From NCBI RefSeq assembly GCF_003350405.1, contig NZ_QQAW01000001.1, forward strand, positions 496,001 to 560,000: a DNA stretch of 64,000 nt. The letters are read 5' to 3'. Position 1 is the first letter of the stretch, and every line of letters begins with the position of its first letter. Under the pieces are notes generated by a model. That model searched no databases and was not told the DNA's origin. It was given only the letters and a program-made list of their open reading frames with translations. Both the position numbers and the translations under genes were made by a program. Source of the DNA: Gluconacetobacter liquefaciens (lineage in GTDB: Bacteria; Pseudomonadota; Alphaproteobacteria; Acetobacterales; Acetobacteraceae). Positions 18,559 through 27,701 of this stretch are shown one piece after another.

Positions 18559-18589
18559 GGGGAGAGCCGGCCACATACCGGCCCTCCCC
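18559..18589 (+). other. Stem-loop in the tkt/tal-pgi gap
   Basis: GGGGAGAGCCGG (18559-18570) pairs with CCGGCCCTCCCC (18578-18589) with one mismatch, forming a 12-bp GC stem. No U-tract follows, so transcription probably continues into tal-pgi. It may be an mRNA-stability or processing element. Confidence 0.4.
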
Positions 18590-18615
18590 GCCATGAAATC
18601 TGAAGGAGCAACACC

Positions 18616-21483
18616 ATGAACGTCGTACAGAAGGCGGGTGTGCAGGGCAGCGCCAATCCGCTCAAGGCGCTCGAATCATTCGGCCAGTCCCCCTGGCTGG
18701 ACTTCATCCAGCGGTCGTACACCGATAATGGCAGCCTCAAGAAGCTGGTGGACGAGGACGGCCTGAAGGGCGTCACCTCCAACCCCGCCATCTTCCAGAA
18801 GGCGATGGGCCAGGGCACGGATTACGACCCGCAATACAAGGACATCCTGTCCCACCACATCGTCGATGCCGGCTCGCTCTACGAGACCATGGCCATCGAC
18901 GACATCAAGGCGGCGGCGAAGGTCCTGCATCCGGTCTACGAGGCCACCAAGGGCCTGGATGGCTATGTCAGCCTCGAAGTCTCGCCCTACCTGGCCCGCG
19001 ACACCCACGGCACCGTCGACGAGGCCCGCCGCCTGTGGAAGGCGGTCGATGCCCGTAACCTGATGATCAAGATCCCCGGCACCGACGAGGGCGCGCCCGC
19101 CGTGCGCACCGTCATCGCCGACGGGCTGAACATCAACGTCACGCTGCTCTTCTCGCTCGACGCCTACAAGGCCGTGCTGGAAGCCTATATCGCGGGGCTG
19201 GAAGATCGCCACGCCAAGGGGCTGCCGGTTTCGGGCATCGCCAGCGTCGCGTCCTTCTTCGTCAGCCGCATCGACGGCAAGATCGACAAGAAGATCGACC
19301 AGCGCATCGCCGCCGGCGACAAGGACGCCGAGGCCCTGAAGGCCCTGCGCGGCAAGGTCGCCATCGCCAATGCCAAGATGGCCTATGTCCATTGGCAGGA
19401 GGTCACGAAGTCCGAGCGCTGGCAGAAGCTGGCGGCACTGGGCGCGCAGACGCAGCGCCTGCTGTGGGCCAGCACCGGCACCAAGGACAAGGCCTACAGC
19501 GACGTGCTGTATGTCGAGGAACTGATCGGCCCCGACGCGGTCAACACCATCCCGCCCGCGACGTTCGACGCCTTCCGCGACCACGGCAAGGTCCGCGCCT
19601 CGCTGACCGAGGATGTCGAGGGCGCGCGCCATGTCATGGCCGAAGCCGAGCGCCTGGGCCTGGACCTGGCCGGCGTCACCGTCACGCTGGTCGATGAAGG
19701 CGTCGCCTCGTTCGCCGATGCGTTCGACGACCTGCTGGGCTCGGTCGCGCGCAAGCAGAACGCGCTGCTGGGCGAGCATCTGACCGAGACGAAGCTGGAC
19801 CTCCCCGCCGAGATCGACGCGGCAGTGAAGGCCAGCCTCGAAGACTGGCGCAAGGACGGCACCGTCCGCCGTCTCTGGGCGCGCGACGCCACGGTGTGGA
19901 CCGGCAAGGACGAGGCCAAATGGCTGAAATGGCTCGGCATCGTCGATGACCGCCTGGCCGACCTCACCGCGCTGGACGCCTTCCAGGCCGAGGTGAAGGC
20001 AAAGGGTTTCCAGGACATCCTGCTGCTGGGCATGGGCGGATCGAGCCTCGGGCCGGAAGTGCTGGCCGAGACCTTCGGCAAGCATGAAGGCTTCCCGCAC
20101 CTCTACGTGCTGGACAGCACCGACTCGCAGCAGATCCGCGCATTCGAAAATAAGATCGATCTCGCGAAGACCCTGTTCATCGTCTCGTCCAAGTCGGGCG
20201 GCACGCTGGAGCCCAACATTCTCAAGGCCTATTTCTTCGAGGCCGCGAAGAAGGTGCTGGGCGACAAGGTGGGCAGCCATTTCGTGGCGGTGACCGACCC
20301 CGGCTCGCACATGGAAGACGTCGCGAAGAAGGACGGTTTCTGGAAGATCTTCTACGGCGAGAAGGAAATCGGCGGCCGCTATTCGGTGCTGTCCAATTTC
20401 GGCATCGTCCCGGCGGCTGCTTCCGGCGTGGCGCTGAAGCCCTTCCTCGACAGCGCGCTCTATGGCGTCCGCGCCTCCGCCGCCTCGGTCCCGCCCGCGC
20501 TCAATCCGGGCGTGCAGTTGGGCACCGTGCTGGGCGTGGCCGCCACGCAGTTCGGCCGCGACAAGGTGACGATCGTCGCCTCGCCCGGCATCCACGACCT
20601 GGGCGCGTGGCTGGAACAGCTCATCGCGGAATCGACCGGCAAGATCGGCAAGGGCCTCGTCCCCATCGATCAGGAAACGCTGGGCGCCCCCGCGCTGTAC
20701 GGCAAGGACCGCGTCTTCGCCTATCTGCGTCTGGCCTCGAAGCCCGACGCCGGGCAGGACGAGGCGATCAAGGCCCTGATCGCGGCCGGCGAACCGGTGG
20801 TCACGATCACGCTGCACCATCCGCGCCAGATCGCGCAGGAATTCTTCCATTGGGAATTCGCCACCGCCGTCGCCGGCTCGATCCTCGGCATCGACCCGTT
20901 CGACCAGCCGGATGTCGAAGCCTCCAAGATCGAAACCAAGAAGCTGACGACCGCCTATAACGAGACGGGCAAGCTACCGCCGGAAACCCCGTTCGCGACC
21001 GACGGCGCCTTCGCCTTCTTCGCCGACGCCACCAACGCGCAGGCGCTCAAGGGCACGTCCACGGCCGAGATCCTCAAGGCCCATTTCGGCCGGGTCGGCG
21101 CGGGCGATTATGTCGGCCTGCTGGCCTATGTGCAGCGCGACGCCGCGACGATCGAATGGATCCAGGCCACCCGCCTGACCATCCGTGACGCGCTGAAGGT
21201 GGCCACGGCGGCCGAATTCGGGCCGCGCTTCCTGCATTCCACCGGGCAGGCCTACAAAGGCGGGCCCAACAGCGGCGTGTTCCTGCAGATCACGGCCGAT
21301 GACGTGGCCGACCTGCCGGTACCGGGCGAGAAATACACCTTCGGCATCGTCAAGGCGGCACAGGCGCGCGGCGATTTCGACGTGCTGGCCGAACGCGGCC
21401 GGCGCGCGCTGCGGGTGCATATCTCGGGCGATCTGGCCTCGGGCCTGCGCGCCCTGGGCCAGGCGATCGACGCCGCCCTCTGA
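18616..21483 (+). CDS. tal-pgi: Bifunctional transaldolase / glucose-6-phosphate isomerase
   Basis: 955 residues, a fusion. Residues 1 to about 370 are transaldolase (NPLKALESFGQSPWLDFIQR, GVTSNPAIFQKAM, catalytic lysine K152 in NLMIKIPGTDEG). From about 400 to the end is phosphoglucose isomerase (LLLGMGGSSLGPEVLAETFG near 474, SSKSGGTLEPN near 525, late TGQAYKGGPNSGVFLQIT). The fused protein makes erythrose 4-P plus fructose 6-P and interconverts fructose 6-P with glucose 6-P, feeding carbon back to the oxidative branch in one polypeptide. Tal-Pgi fusions are typical of Acetobacteraceae. AGGAG sits 9 bases before the ATG. Confidence 0.96.
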   Translation: MNVVQKAGVQGSANPLKALESFGQSPWLDFIQRSYTDNGSLKKLVDEDGLKGVTSNPAIFQKAMGQGTDYDPQYKDILSHHIVDAGSLYETMAIDDIKAAAKVLHPVYEATKGLDGYVSLEVSPYLARDTHGTVDEARRLWKAVDARNLMIKIPGTDEGAPAVRTVIADGLNINVTLLFSLDAYKAVLEAYIAGLEDRHAKGLPVSGIASVASFFVSRIDGKIDKKIDQRIAAGDKDAEALKALRGKVAIANAKMAYVHWQEVTKSERWQKLAALGAQTQRLLWASTGTKDKAYSDVLYVEELIGPDAVNTIPPATFDAFRDHGKVRASLTEDVEGARHVMAEAERLGLDLAGVTVTLVDEGVASFADAFDDLLGSVARKQNALLGEHLTETKLDLPAEIDAAVKASLEDWRKDGTVRRLWARDATVWTGKDEAKWLKWLGIVDDRLADLTALDAFQAEVKAKGFQDILLLGMGGSSLGPEVLAETFGKHEGFPHLYVLDSTDSQQIRAFENKIDLAKTLFIVSSKSGGTLEPNILKAYFFEAAKKVLGDKVGSHFVAVTDPGSHMEDVAKKDGFWKIFYGEKEIGGRYSVLSNFGIVPAAASGVALKPFLDSALYGVRASAASVPPALNPGVQLGTVLGVAATQFGRDKVTIVASPGIHDLGAWLEQLIAESTGKIGKGLVPIDQETLGAPALYGKDRVFAYLRLASKPDAGQDEAIKALIAAGEPVVTITLHHPRQIAQEFFHWEFATAVAGSILGIDPFDQPDVEASKIETKKLTTAYNETGKLPPETPFATDGAFAFFADATNAQALKGTSTAEILKAHFGRVGAGDYVGLLAYVQRDAATIEWIQATRLTIRDALKVATAAEFGPRFLHSTGQAYKGGPNSGVFLQITADDVADLPVPGEKYTFGIVKAAQARGDFDVLAERGRRALRVHISGDLASGLRALGQAIDAAL

Positions 21484-21491
21484 TCTGGACG

Positions 21492-21514
21492 GCCCCGCCC
21501 GCACGGGGCGGGGC
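21492..21514 (+). other. Stem-loop in the tal-pgi/gnd gap
   Basis: GCCCCGCCC (21492-21500) and GGGCGGGGC (21506-21514) form a perfect 9-bp stem, 8 bases after the tal-pgi stop. There is no U-tract. It is possibly a pause or mRNA-segment boundary between tal-pgi and gnd. Confidence 0.45.
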
Positions 21515-21590
21515 ACCCCCCGGCATCACGCCAATCCGCCGGGGGCTGGCTTATGCGCGGCACGCTGCCGCGTGATGGAGACATGACATT

Positions 21591-22586
21591 ATGCAAATCG
21601 GCATCATCGGTCTGGGCCGCATGGGCGGCAACATCGCCGTCCGCCTTTCCCGCCACGGGCACGACGTGGTCCTGTTCGACCGCGACCCCGCCACGGTCGG
21701 CAAGGTCCGTGACCGGACCGAGGGCGGCCGCGGCGTCGCCGCCGACAGCGTCCCCGACCTGGTGAGCAAGCTGACGGCCGCGCGCAAGATCGTATGGGTG
21801 ATGCTCCCCGCCGGCGAGATCACCGAGGCCGCGGTGCAGGAACTGTCCGGCCTGCTCGGCCGCGACGACATCCTGATCGACGGCGGCAACACCTATTACA
21901 AGGACGATATCCGCCGCGCCGCCCAGCTTTCGGAAAAAGGCATCCATTATATCGACGTCGGCACGTCCGGCGGCGTGTGGGGCCTGGAGCGCGGCTACTG
22001 CATGATGTACGGCGGCACCAAGGATTCGGCCGACCATATCGACCCGATCCTCGAAGCCCTGGCGCCGGGCAAGGGCGACGTGCCCCCCACGCCCGACCGC
22101 GACAAGCCGGACCTCGATCCCCGTGCCGAGAAGGGCTACCTGCATTGCGGCCCCGCCGGTTCCGGCCATTTCGTGAAAATGGTCCATAACGGCATCGAGT
22201 ACGGCATGATGCAGGCCTTCGCCGAAGGCTTCGACATCATGAAGACGAAGAACTCGCCGGCCCTGCCCGAAGACCAGCGTTTCGACCTGAACATGGCCGA
22301 CATCGCCGAAGTCTGGCGCCGTGGCAGCGTGGTGTCCTCGTGGCTGCTGGACCTGACGGCGGAAGCCCTGGCCAAGAACGCGTCGCTCTCCGAATTCACC
22401 GGCGAGGTCGCGGATTCCGGCGAAGGCCGCTGGACGCTCGAAGCCGCGATCGAGGAATCGGTGCCGGCCCCGGTCATCACCGCCTCGCTGTTCACGCGCT
22501 TCCGCTCGCGCACCGGCAACAATTATGCCGAGAAGATCCTCTCCGCCATGCGCTTCGGCTTCGGCGGGCATGTCGAGAAAAAGTAA
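21591..22586 (+). CDS. gnd: 6-phosphogluconate dehydrogenase, decarboxylating (short type)
   Basis: 331 residues, matching the short, typically NAD-preferring GntZ/YqeC class rather than the 470-residue NADP enzyme. It oxidises 6-phosphogluconate to ribulose 5-phosphate and CO2. Seen: the Rossmann [11 protein letters not shown] at the N-terminus, [21 protein letters not shown], and the catalytic-lysine segment [18 protein letters not shown]. The C-terminus carries the helical [29 protein letters not shown]. Cofactor preference is from family knowledge. It is followed by a 263-bp gap filled with A/T-rich hairpin repeats before zwf. Confidence 0.95.
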   Translation: MQIGIIGLGRMGGNIAVRLSRHGHDVVLFDRDPATVGKVRDRTEGGRGVAADSVPDLVSKLTAARKIVWVMLPAGEITEAAVQELSGLLGRDDILIDGGNTYYKDDIRRAAQLSEKGIHYIDVGTSGGVWGLERGYCMMYGGTKDSADHIDPILEALAPGKGDVPPTPDRDKPDLDPRAEKGYLHCGPAGSGHFVKMVHNGIEYGMMQAFAEGFDIMKTKNSPALPEDQRFDLNMADIAEVWRRGSVVSSWLLDLTAEALAKNASLSEFTGEVADSGEGRWTLEAAIEESVPAPVITASLFTRFRSRTGNNYAEKILSAMRFGFGGHVEKK

Positions 22587-22676
22587 GAGTATTGCGTCAG
22601 GAACGGTAAGGTCCTGCCTGTGGAATCCGTTCCACAGGCAAGTATCGAAAGCGTGATCGTGTCGCGGGCAGTCTTC

Positions 22677-22722
22677 GTTCTTTTTTGAAAAAAAGAACCA
22701 AAAAACTTTGATCCGGTCAGGA
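22677..22722 (+). repeat. A/T-rich hairpin repeat, copy 1
   Basis: GTTCTTTTTT (22677-22686), one G, then AAAAAAAGAAC (22688-22698) form a near-perfect hairpin, followed by CAAAAAACTTTGATCCGGTCAGG. The same arrangement occurs, inverted, at 22749-22801 and 56381-56425. It could work as a bidirectional terminator or attenuator between gnd and zwf. Confidence 0.65.
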
Positions 22723-22748
22723 GTTTTGTGCTGGGGACACACGAGGTT

Positions 22749-22801
22749 CCTGAACGATTAAAAGTCTTTTTTCTTCTTTTTGTAAGACAAAAGAAGAATC
22801 C
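22749..22801 (-). repeat. A/T-rich hairpin repeat, copy 2 (inverted)
   Basis: On the plus strand it reads CCTGAACGATTAAAAGTC, then TTCTTCTTTTTGT, TAAG, ACAAAAGAAGAA. The outer CCTGAACG corresponds to the CGGTCAGG end of copy 1 in inverse orientation. With copy 1 it makes a 125-bp palindromic arrangement in front of zwf. Confidence 0.5.
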
Positions 22802-22849
22802 TTTGCCCGTCACGACGCCAGATGGAAACAGTACAGGGAAACGTCCGAC

Positions 22850-24382
22850 ATGGATGGAATCATCGCGTCCGCGTCCTCCGAGGTCGAAGGGAGCAGCCAT
22901 CCGCCACGGCGTGCGCCATCGTGCGTCTTCGTCATTTTCGGCGGCGGCGGCGACCTGACGAAGCGGCTGCTGGTGCCCGCCATCTATAATCTGGCCTGCG
23001 CCGGCCTGCTGGACGACGATTTCTCGATCATCGCGGTCGACTGGGCCGACCTGTCCGACGACGTGCTGCGCGCGCAGTTCAACGAGGCATTGCAGGAATT
23101 CGTGGCCAGGCGCGGCACGGCCGCCACGGCCCTGCGCGAGGATATGTGGACCTGGCTCAGCCAGCGGATCACCTACCTGCGCGGCTCGTTCGAGGAAGCC
23201 TCGACCTATGCCACCCTGGCCGAACGGATCGGCTCGGGCAATGCGGTGTTCTACCTCGCGGTCGCCGCCCGCTTCTTCGGCTCCATCAGCGACCGTCTCG
23301 GCGAGTCCGGCCTGGTCACCGAAGCCAACAGCACTTTCCGCCGCGTGATCGTCGAAAAACCCTTCGGCCACGACCTGGCCTCGGCGAAGGAACTCAACCG
23401 CCGCCTGCTGGGCGTGCTGCGCGAACGGCAGATTTATCGGATCGACCATTACCTGGGCAAGGAAACGGTCCAGAACATCCTGGCCCTGCGCTTTTCCAAC
23501 GGTTTCTTCGAGCCTTTGTGGAACCGGCAGAATATCGACCACGTCCAGATCACGGCGGCCGAGACCGTGGGCGTGGAACGGCGCGGCCGCTTCTACGAGA
23601 GCACGGGCGCCCTGCGCGACATGGTGCCCAACCACCTGATGCAGCTTCTGGCCATGACGGCGATGGAGGCCCCGGTCTCCTTCGATGCCGACGCGGTGCG
23701 CGACGAGAAATCCAAGGTGCTGAAGGCCGCCCATTGCGTGGGGTCCGACGACGTGGTGCGCGGCCAGTACGTCGCCGGCCTGCTGCATGGCGAGGACGTC
23801 CCCGCCTATCGCGACGAGCCCGACGTGGCGCGCGATTCCCAGACCGAAACCTATGTCGCGATGAAACTGGCGGTCGATAACTGGCGCTGGGCGGGGGTGC
23901 CGTTCTACCTGCGCACCGGCAAGCGCCTCGCCGAACGCCGGACCGAAATCGCAATCCATTTCCGCCACGCGCCCTACGCGCTGTTCCGCGACACGCCGGT
24001 CGAGCGCCTCACGCCCAACATCATGACCATGCACATCCAGCCCACCGAAGGCGTGACCTTGCAGTTCGGCGCCAAGGTCCCCGGCCCGACGGTGCGCCTG
24101 GGCGGGGTGCGGATGAAGTTCGACTATTCCGAATGGTTCAGCGACGGCCCCAGCACCGGCTATGAGACGCTGATCTATGACTGCCTGATCGGCGACGCCA
24201 CCCTCTTCCAGCGCGCCGACAATATCGAGGCCGGATGGCAGGTCGTCCAGCCGGCGCTCGACTGGAGCGCCCGTCCCGGCGCCGACCCTCTCTGCGCCTA
24301 TGCCGCCGGCTCGTCCGGCCCGGTCGAAGCCGACGCCCTCTTGGCCCGCGACGGCCGCCACTGGCTGGCGCTGGGCGCATGA
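22850..24382 (+). CDS. zwf: Glucose-6-phosphate 1-dehydrogenase
   Basis: 510 residues. It oxidises glucose 6-P to 6-phosphogluconolactone with NAD(P)+. Seen: the nucleotide-binding [20 protein letters not shown] (GASGDL-type motif with Gly for Ala/Ser), [15 protein letters not shown], the substrate/catalytic motif [19 protein letters not shown], and the C-terminal [23 protein letters not shown] at 22850, preceded by AGGGAAACG. Its TGA overlaps the ATG of the next gene, so zwf and the HAD phosphatase are translationally coupled. The A/T-rich repeats upstream may set separate expression of zwf. Confidence 0.95.
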   Translation: MDGIIASASSEVEGSSHPPRRAPSCVFVIFGGGGDLTKRLLVPAIYNLACAGLLDDDFSIIAVDWADLSDDVLRAQFNEALQEFVARRGTAATALREDMWTWLSQRITYLRGSFEEASTYATLAERIGSGNAVFYLAVAARFFGSISDRLGESGLVTEANSTFRRVIVEKPFGHDLASAKELNRRLLGVLRERQIYRIDHYLGKETVQNILALRFSNGFFEPLWNRQNIDHVQITAAETVGVERRGRFYESTGALRDMVPNHLMQLLAMTAMEAPVSFDADAVRDEKSKVLKAAHCVGSDDVVRGQYVAGLLHGEDVPAYRDEPDVARDSQTETYVAMKLAVDNWRWAGVPFYLRTGKRLAERRTEIAIHFRHAPYALFRDTPVERLTPNIMTMHIQPTEGVTLQFGAKVPGPTVRLGGVRMKFDYSEWFSDGPSTGYETLIYDCLIGDATLFQRADNIEAGWQVVQPALDWSARPGADPLCAYAAGSSGPVEADALLARDGRHWLALGA

Positions 24383-25221
24383 GCGTGCCGCCAGCGCAAA
24401 CCCGCTCCGGCCCCTCGGGGCGCGTGCGGATGGTCGTCTCCGACATCGACGGCACCTTGGTCACGCCCGAAAAGCGGCTGACCCACGGCGTGCTGGACGC
24501 GGCAAAGGCCCTGCGCGCGGCCGGCATCACGCTGTGCCTCGTCAGCAGCCGCGCCCCGCGCGGCATGGAAATGTTCCTCGGCCCGCTGGGCATCGACACC
24601 CCCTATGCGGGGCTGAATGGCGGTCTGGTGGCGCGGCCCGACGGCACCATCCTCTCCCGCCTGTCGCTGGCGCCCGAGACGACGCGCGAAGCGGTCGGCA
24701 CGCTGCATGAGGATGATGTCAGCGCGTGGCTGTTCATCGGCCGTGACTGGCTGATCACCGATCCCCACGGCCCCTATGTGGCGCGCGAGCGCGAGACGGT
24801 GCAGACCGATCCGGTGGTGGTGCCCGATTTCACCGGCCATTATCATGATGTCGGCAAGATCATGGGCGCCTCGACCGATTTCCCCCGCCTGGCCCAGACC
24901 GAAGCCCGTCTGGCCACCCTGCTGGCCGGCCACGCCAGCGTCCACCGGTCGTCGGACTATTATCTCGATATCACCCACCCCCAGGCCAACAAGGGCTTTG
25001 CCGCGATGGAACTGGCCCGGCTGATGGGGGTCGATATCGGCGAGGTGGCGTGCATCGGCGACATGAACAACGACGTGCCGATGCTCGACGAAGCCGGCGT
25101 CGCCATCGCCATGGGCAATGCGCCGGATGCCGTGAAAACCCACGCCCATTTCGTCACCGCCGCCAACACGGCCGACGGCTGGGCAAAGGCGATGCAGGAC
25201 TATGTTCTGCCGCGGGCGTGA
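24379..25221 (+). CDS. Cof-type HAD-IIB phosphatase (first of two)
   Basis: 280 residues. HAD motifs are intact: DxDGT at D22/D24 ([15 protein letters not shown]), motif II Ser in [12 protein letters not shown], motif III Lys in [14 protein letters not shown], and motif [18 protein letters not shown]. The cap is type C2B. Cof enzymes hydrolyse sugar phosphates, FMN or PLP; here the coupling to zwf (4-base overlap) suggests a phosphosugar or 6-phosphogluconolactone-related metabolite (inference). ATG at 24379 is the only start consistent with the overlap. Confidence 0.85.
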   Translation: MSVPPAQTRSGPSGRVRMVVSDIDGTLVTPEKRLTHGVLDAAKALRAAGITLCLVSSRAPRGMEMFLGPLGIDTPYAGLNGGLVARPDGTILSRLSLAPETTREAVGTLHEDDVSAWLFIGRDWLITDPHGPYVARERETVQTDPVVVPDFTGHYHDVGKIMGASTDFPRLAQTEARLATLLAGHASVHRSSDYYLDITHPQANKGFAAMELARLMGVDIGEVACIGDMNNDVPMLDEAGVAIAMGNAPDAVKTHAHFVTAANTADGWAKAMQDYVLPRA

Positions 25222-25224
25222 AAC

Positions 25225-25347
25225 GCGGGGCTTTGCCCCGCACCCCACCAAAGGCAGCCGCCTTTGGAAACCAGTCGAACGATCAGGGGTGAAGGGGACG
25301 ACCGTCCCCTTCCGGGTTCGGGCAGAGCCCGATCTCAAGGACGGAGG
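25225..25347 (+). repeat. Palindromic intergenic repeat between the two HAD genes
   Basis: Consecutive perfect hairpins: GCGGGGC/GCCCCGC (25225-25241), CCAAAGGC/GCCTTTGG (25248-25267), AAGGGGACG/CGTCCCCTT (25292-25311), then GGGTTCGGGCAGAGCCC. The GGGGTGAAGGGG...CCCCTTCCGGGT core recurs at 34445-34498. No ORF. Confidence 0.65.
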
Positions 25348-25355
25348 ATAAACGA

Positions 25356-26171
25356 ATGGGCACGGATCAGATCCGGCTGGTGCTGGCCGATGTCGACGGA
25401 ACCCTGGTCACGCGGGAGAAGATCCTGACCCCCCGCGCGATCCGCGCCGTGGAGCGCCTGCGCGAACGCGGCATCCTGTTCACCATCACCAGCGGCCGCC
25501 CGCCGCTGGGCATGAAGATGGTCATCGACCCGCTGCATATCGACCAGCCGATCGCCGGCTTCAACGGCGGCATGATCGTCCGGCCGGATTACACGGTGAT
25601 CGAATCCCACACCCTCACGCCCGAAGTGGCGCGCCGCACGCTGGAGATCCTGCGCGACCACAAGGTCGATCCCTGGGTCTATAACGGCAATGACTGGATC
25701 GTCTCCAACGCCGACGCCCCGCATGTGGCGCGCGAGCAATGGACGGTGAAATTCCCGCCCAAGGTCGCGGCCGATGTGGGGGCCACGCTGGACCAGGTGG
25801 TCAAGATCACCGGCGTCTCCGACGATCTGGACCTGATGAAGCGGGTCGAGCACGATCTACAACAGGCGCTGGGCGACGCGGCTTCCGCCGCGCGGTCGCA
25901 GCCTTATTATGTCGATGTCACGCACCACGATGCCAACAAGGGCGGCGTGGTGGCGGCGCTGGAGTGGCTGCTGGGTATCCCGGCGGCGCAGATGGCCACA
26001 TTGGGCGACCAGCCCAACGACGTGCTGATGTTCCGCCCCAGCGGCCTGTCCATCGCCATGGGGCAGGCGTCGGACGAGGTCAAGGCGCAGGCCACCCATG
26101 TCAGCACCTCCTCCGAGGAGGAAGGATTCGCGGTGGGGGTCGAGCGTTATATTCTGGGGGAGAGTGCCTGA
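25356..26171 (+). CDS. Cof-type HAD-IIB phosphatase (second of two)
   Basis: 271 residues, clearly homologous to the preceding HAD gene, an apparent tandem duplication. Motif I D12/D14 (LVLADVDGTLVTREKIL), motif II Ser in ITSGRPPLGM, motif III Lys in ANKGGVVAALEWLLG, motif IV LGDQPNDVLMF. GGAGG precedes the ATG by 7 bases. Its stop overlaps the pgl start by one base (TGATG). Substrate unknown; as part of the pentose phosphate cluster it may dephosphorylate a pathway intermediate or side product. Motif IV differs from its paralog (GDQPND against GDMNND), so specificity may differ. Confidence 0.85.
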   Translation: MGTDQIRLVLADVDGTLVTREKILTPRAIRAVERLRERGILFTITSGRPPLGMKMVIDPLHIDQPIAGFNGGMIVRPDYTVIESHTLTPEVARRTLEILRDHKVDPWVYNGNDWIVSNADAPHVAREQWTVKFPPKVAADVGATLDQVVKITGVSDDLDLMKRVEHDLQQALGDAASAARSQPYYVDVTHHDANKGGVVAALEWLLGIPAAQMATLGDQPNDVLMFRPSGLSIAMGQASDEVKAQATHVSTSSEEEGFAVGVERYILGESA

Positions 26172-26905
26172 TGGGCCATGACGTAACGAGCGGCCGGCTG
26201 GTCGTGCTGGCCGATGGCGAGGCGATCGCCCGCCATATGGCCGAATGGCTGACCGAACTGGCGCTGGCCAAGACCGACGGCCCGTTCGTGGTCGCGCTGT
26301 CCGGCGGCTCCACGCCCAAGCGGCTTTACGAGATCCTGGGCTCGGCCGAGTACGCCACCCGTTTCCCATGGGCGCGCACCCACCTGTTCTTCGGCGATGA
26401 GCGGTTCGTGCCGCCGTCCGACCCGGCCAGCAATTACGCCATGACGCAGGCGGCCCTGCTGTCGCATGTCGCCATCCCCCCGGCGCAGGTGCACCCCATG
26501 CCCACCGACGGCGACCCGGTCCAGGCCGCCGCGCGTTACCAGGGGGAATTGCAGGCGCTCTATGGCGCTACGGAGTTGCAGCCCGGCCGGCCGCTGTTCG
26601 ATGTCGTGCTACTGGGGCTGGGCGATAACGGCCACACCGCGTCGCTGTTTCCCCGCCAGCCGGTGTTGCAGGAGCGCAGGCTGTGGGTCTCCACCTGCGT
26701 GCCCGACGACGCGCCCCATACCCGCCTGACGCTGACCTACCCAGCGATTCATTCCAGCCGCCATGTGGTGTTCATGCTGGCCGGCGCGGCCAAGCGCGAT
26801 GTCTTCGCCCGCGTCCGCGCAGGCGACCCGGTGGAACCCGCCAGCCACATCACCACCGAGGGTGGTCTTACCTGGCTGGTCGACAAGGCGGCTGCTGGCG
26901 TATGA
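26171..26905 (+). CDS. pgl: 6-phosphogluconolactonase
   Basis: 244 residues. It hydrolyses 6-phosphoglucono-delta-lactone to 6-phosphogluconate, between Zwf and Gnd. Seen: FVVALSGGSTPKRLYEIL, FFGDERFVPPSDPASNY, and LGLGDNGHTASLFP, where the usual GEDGHTAS has Asp-Asn, a conservative change. The start at 26171 shares a base with the preceding stop. Followed by a 91-bp gap and rpiA. Confidence 0.93.
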   Translation: MGHDVTSGRLVVLADGEAIARHMAEWLTELALAKTDGPFVVALSGGSTPKRLYEILGSAEYATRFPWARTHLFFGDERFVPPSDPASNYAMTQAALLSHVAIPPAQVHPMPTDGDPVQAAARYQGELQALYGATELQPGRPLFDVVLLGLGDNGHTASLFPRQPVLQERRLWVSTCVPDDAPHTRLTLTYPAIHSSRHVVFMLAGAAKRDVFARVRAGDPVEPASHITTEGGLTWLVDKAAAGV

Positions 26906-26996
26906 CGATCCCGGCACCCCCACGTTAACGGGGATGGTCGGGTAAAGAGGAAGAGGGCCGTCGGCACACCCCGGCAGGTCCCGGAAAGGGAACAGG

Positions 26997-27701
26997 ATGA
27001 GCGGCCAGAATTCCGACCCGATGGTCGAACTGAAACGCAGGGCGGCCGAGGAAGCCGCCGCGATGGTGCAGGACGGCATGGCGGTGGGCCTGGGCACCGG
27101 CAGCACGGCGGCGCTGATGATCGACGCGCTGGGCCGGCGCTGGGCGGAGGGCCTGCGCTTCGTCGGCATCCCCACCTCCGAACGCTCGGCGGAACAGGCC
27201 CGCGCCCTGGGCATCACTCTGGTCGATTTCGGCAGCCACCCCCAGCTCGATCTCGCGATCGACGGTGCGGACGAGGTCGAGCGCGGCTCGCTGGACTTGA
27301 TCAAGGGCCTGGGCGGCGCCCTGCTGCGCGAGAAGATCGTGGCGGCGGCGGCCCGGCGCTTCGTCGTCATCGTCGATGAGGGCAAGCTGGTCGATCACCT
27401 GGGCAGCCGCTCGCCGGTCCCCGTCGAGGTCACGCCCTTCGGCTGGGAAAGCACGGCCCGTCAGTTGGGCGAACTCGGCGCGCGGGTGGCCCTGCGCATC
27501 AAGCGCGATGGCGAACTGTTCGTCACTGACGGCGGCAACCTGATCCTGGACTGCACCTTCGGCCCCATCGCCCACCCCAGGGCGCTGGAGGCGTCGATCG
27601 GCCACATCGTCGGCGTCATCGAAAGCGGCCTGTTCGTCAGCCGCACCTCCGAAGTCATCGTGGCCGGCCGCGACGGCCTGACCCGCCTGGTGGCGGCATG
27701 A
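26997..27701 (+). CDS. rpiA: Ribose-5-phosphate isomerase A
   Basis: 234 residues. It interconverts ribulose 5-P and ribose 5-P. Signature segments: VGLGTGSTAALMIDALG, IPTSERSAEQARALGI, LAIDGADEVERGSLDLIKG (catalytic acid residues) and GGALLREKIVAAAA with the active-site lysine, plus the C-terminal GHIVGVIESGLFV. AAAGGG lies upstream of the ATG. The stop overlaps the gntK start (ATGA). Ribulose-phosphate epimerase is not in this cluster and must be elsewhere. Confidence 0.95.
   Translation: MSGQNSDPMVELKRRAAEEAAAMVQDGMAVGLGTGSTAALMIDALGRRWAEGLRFVGIPTSERSAEQARALGITLVDFGSHPQLDLAIDGADEVERGSLDLIKGLGGALLREKIVAAAARRFVVIVDEGKLVDHLGSRSPVPVEVTPFGWESTARQLGELGARVALRIKRDGELFVTDGGNLILDCTFGPIAHPRALEASIGHIVGVIESGLFVSRTSEVIVAGRDGLTRLVAA

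Noticed and set aside
18676-20850. 724-codon minus-strand frame antisense to tal-pgi
   Set aside because: Same reason; the plus-strand fusion shows all family motifs across the region.
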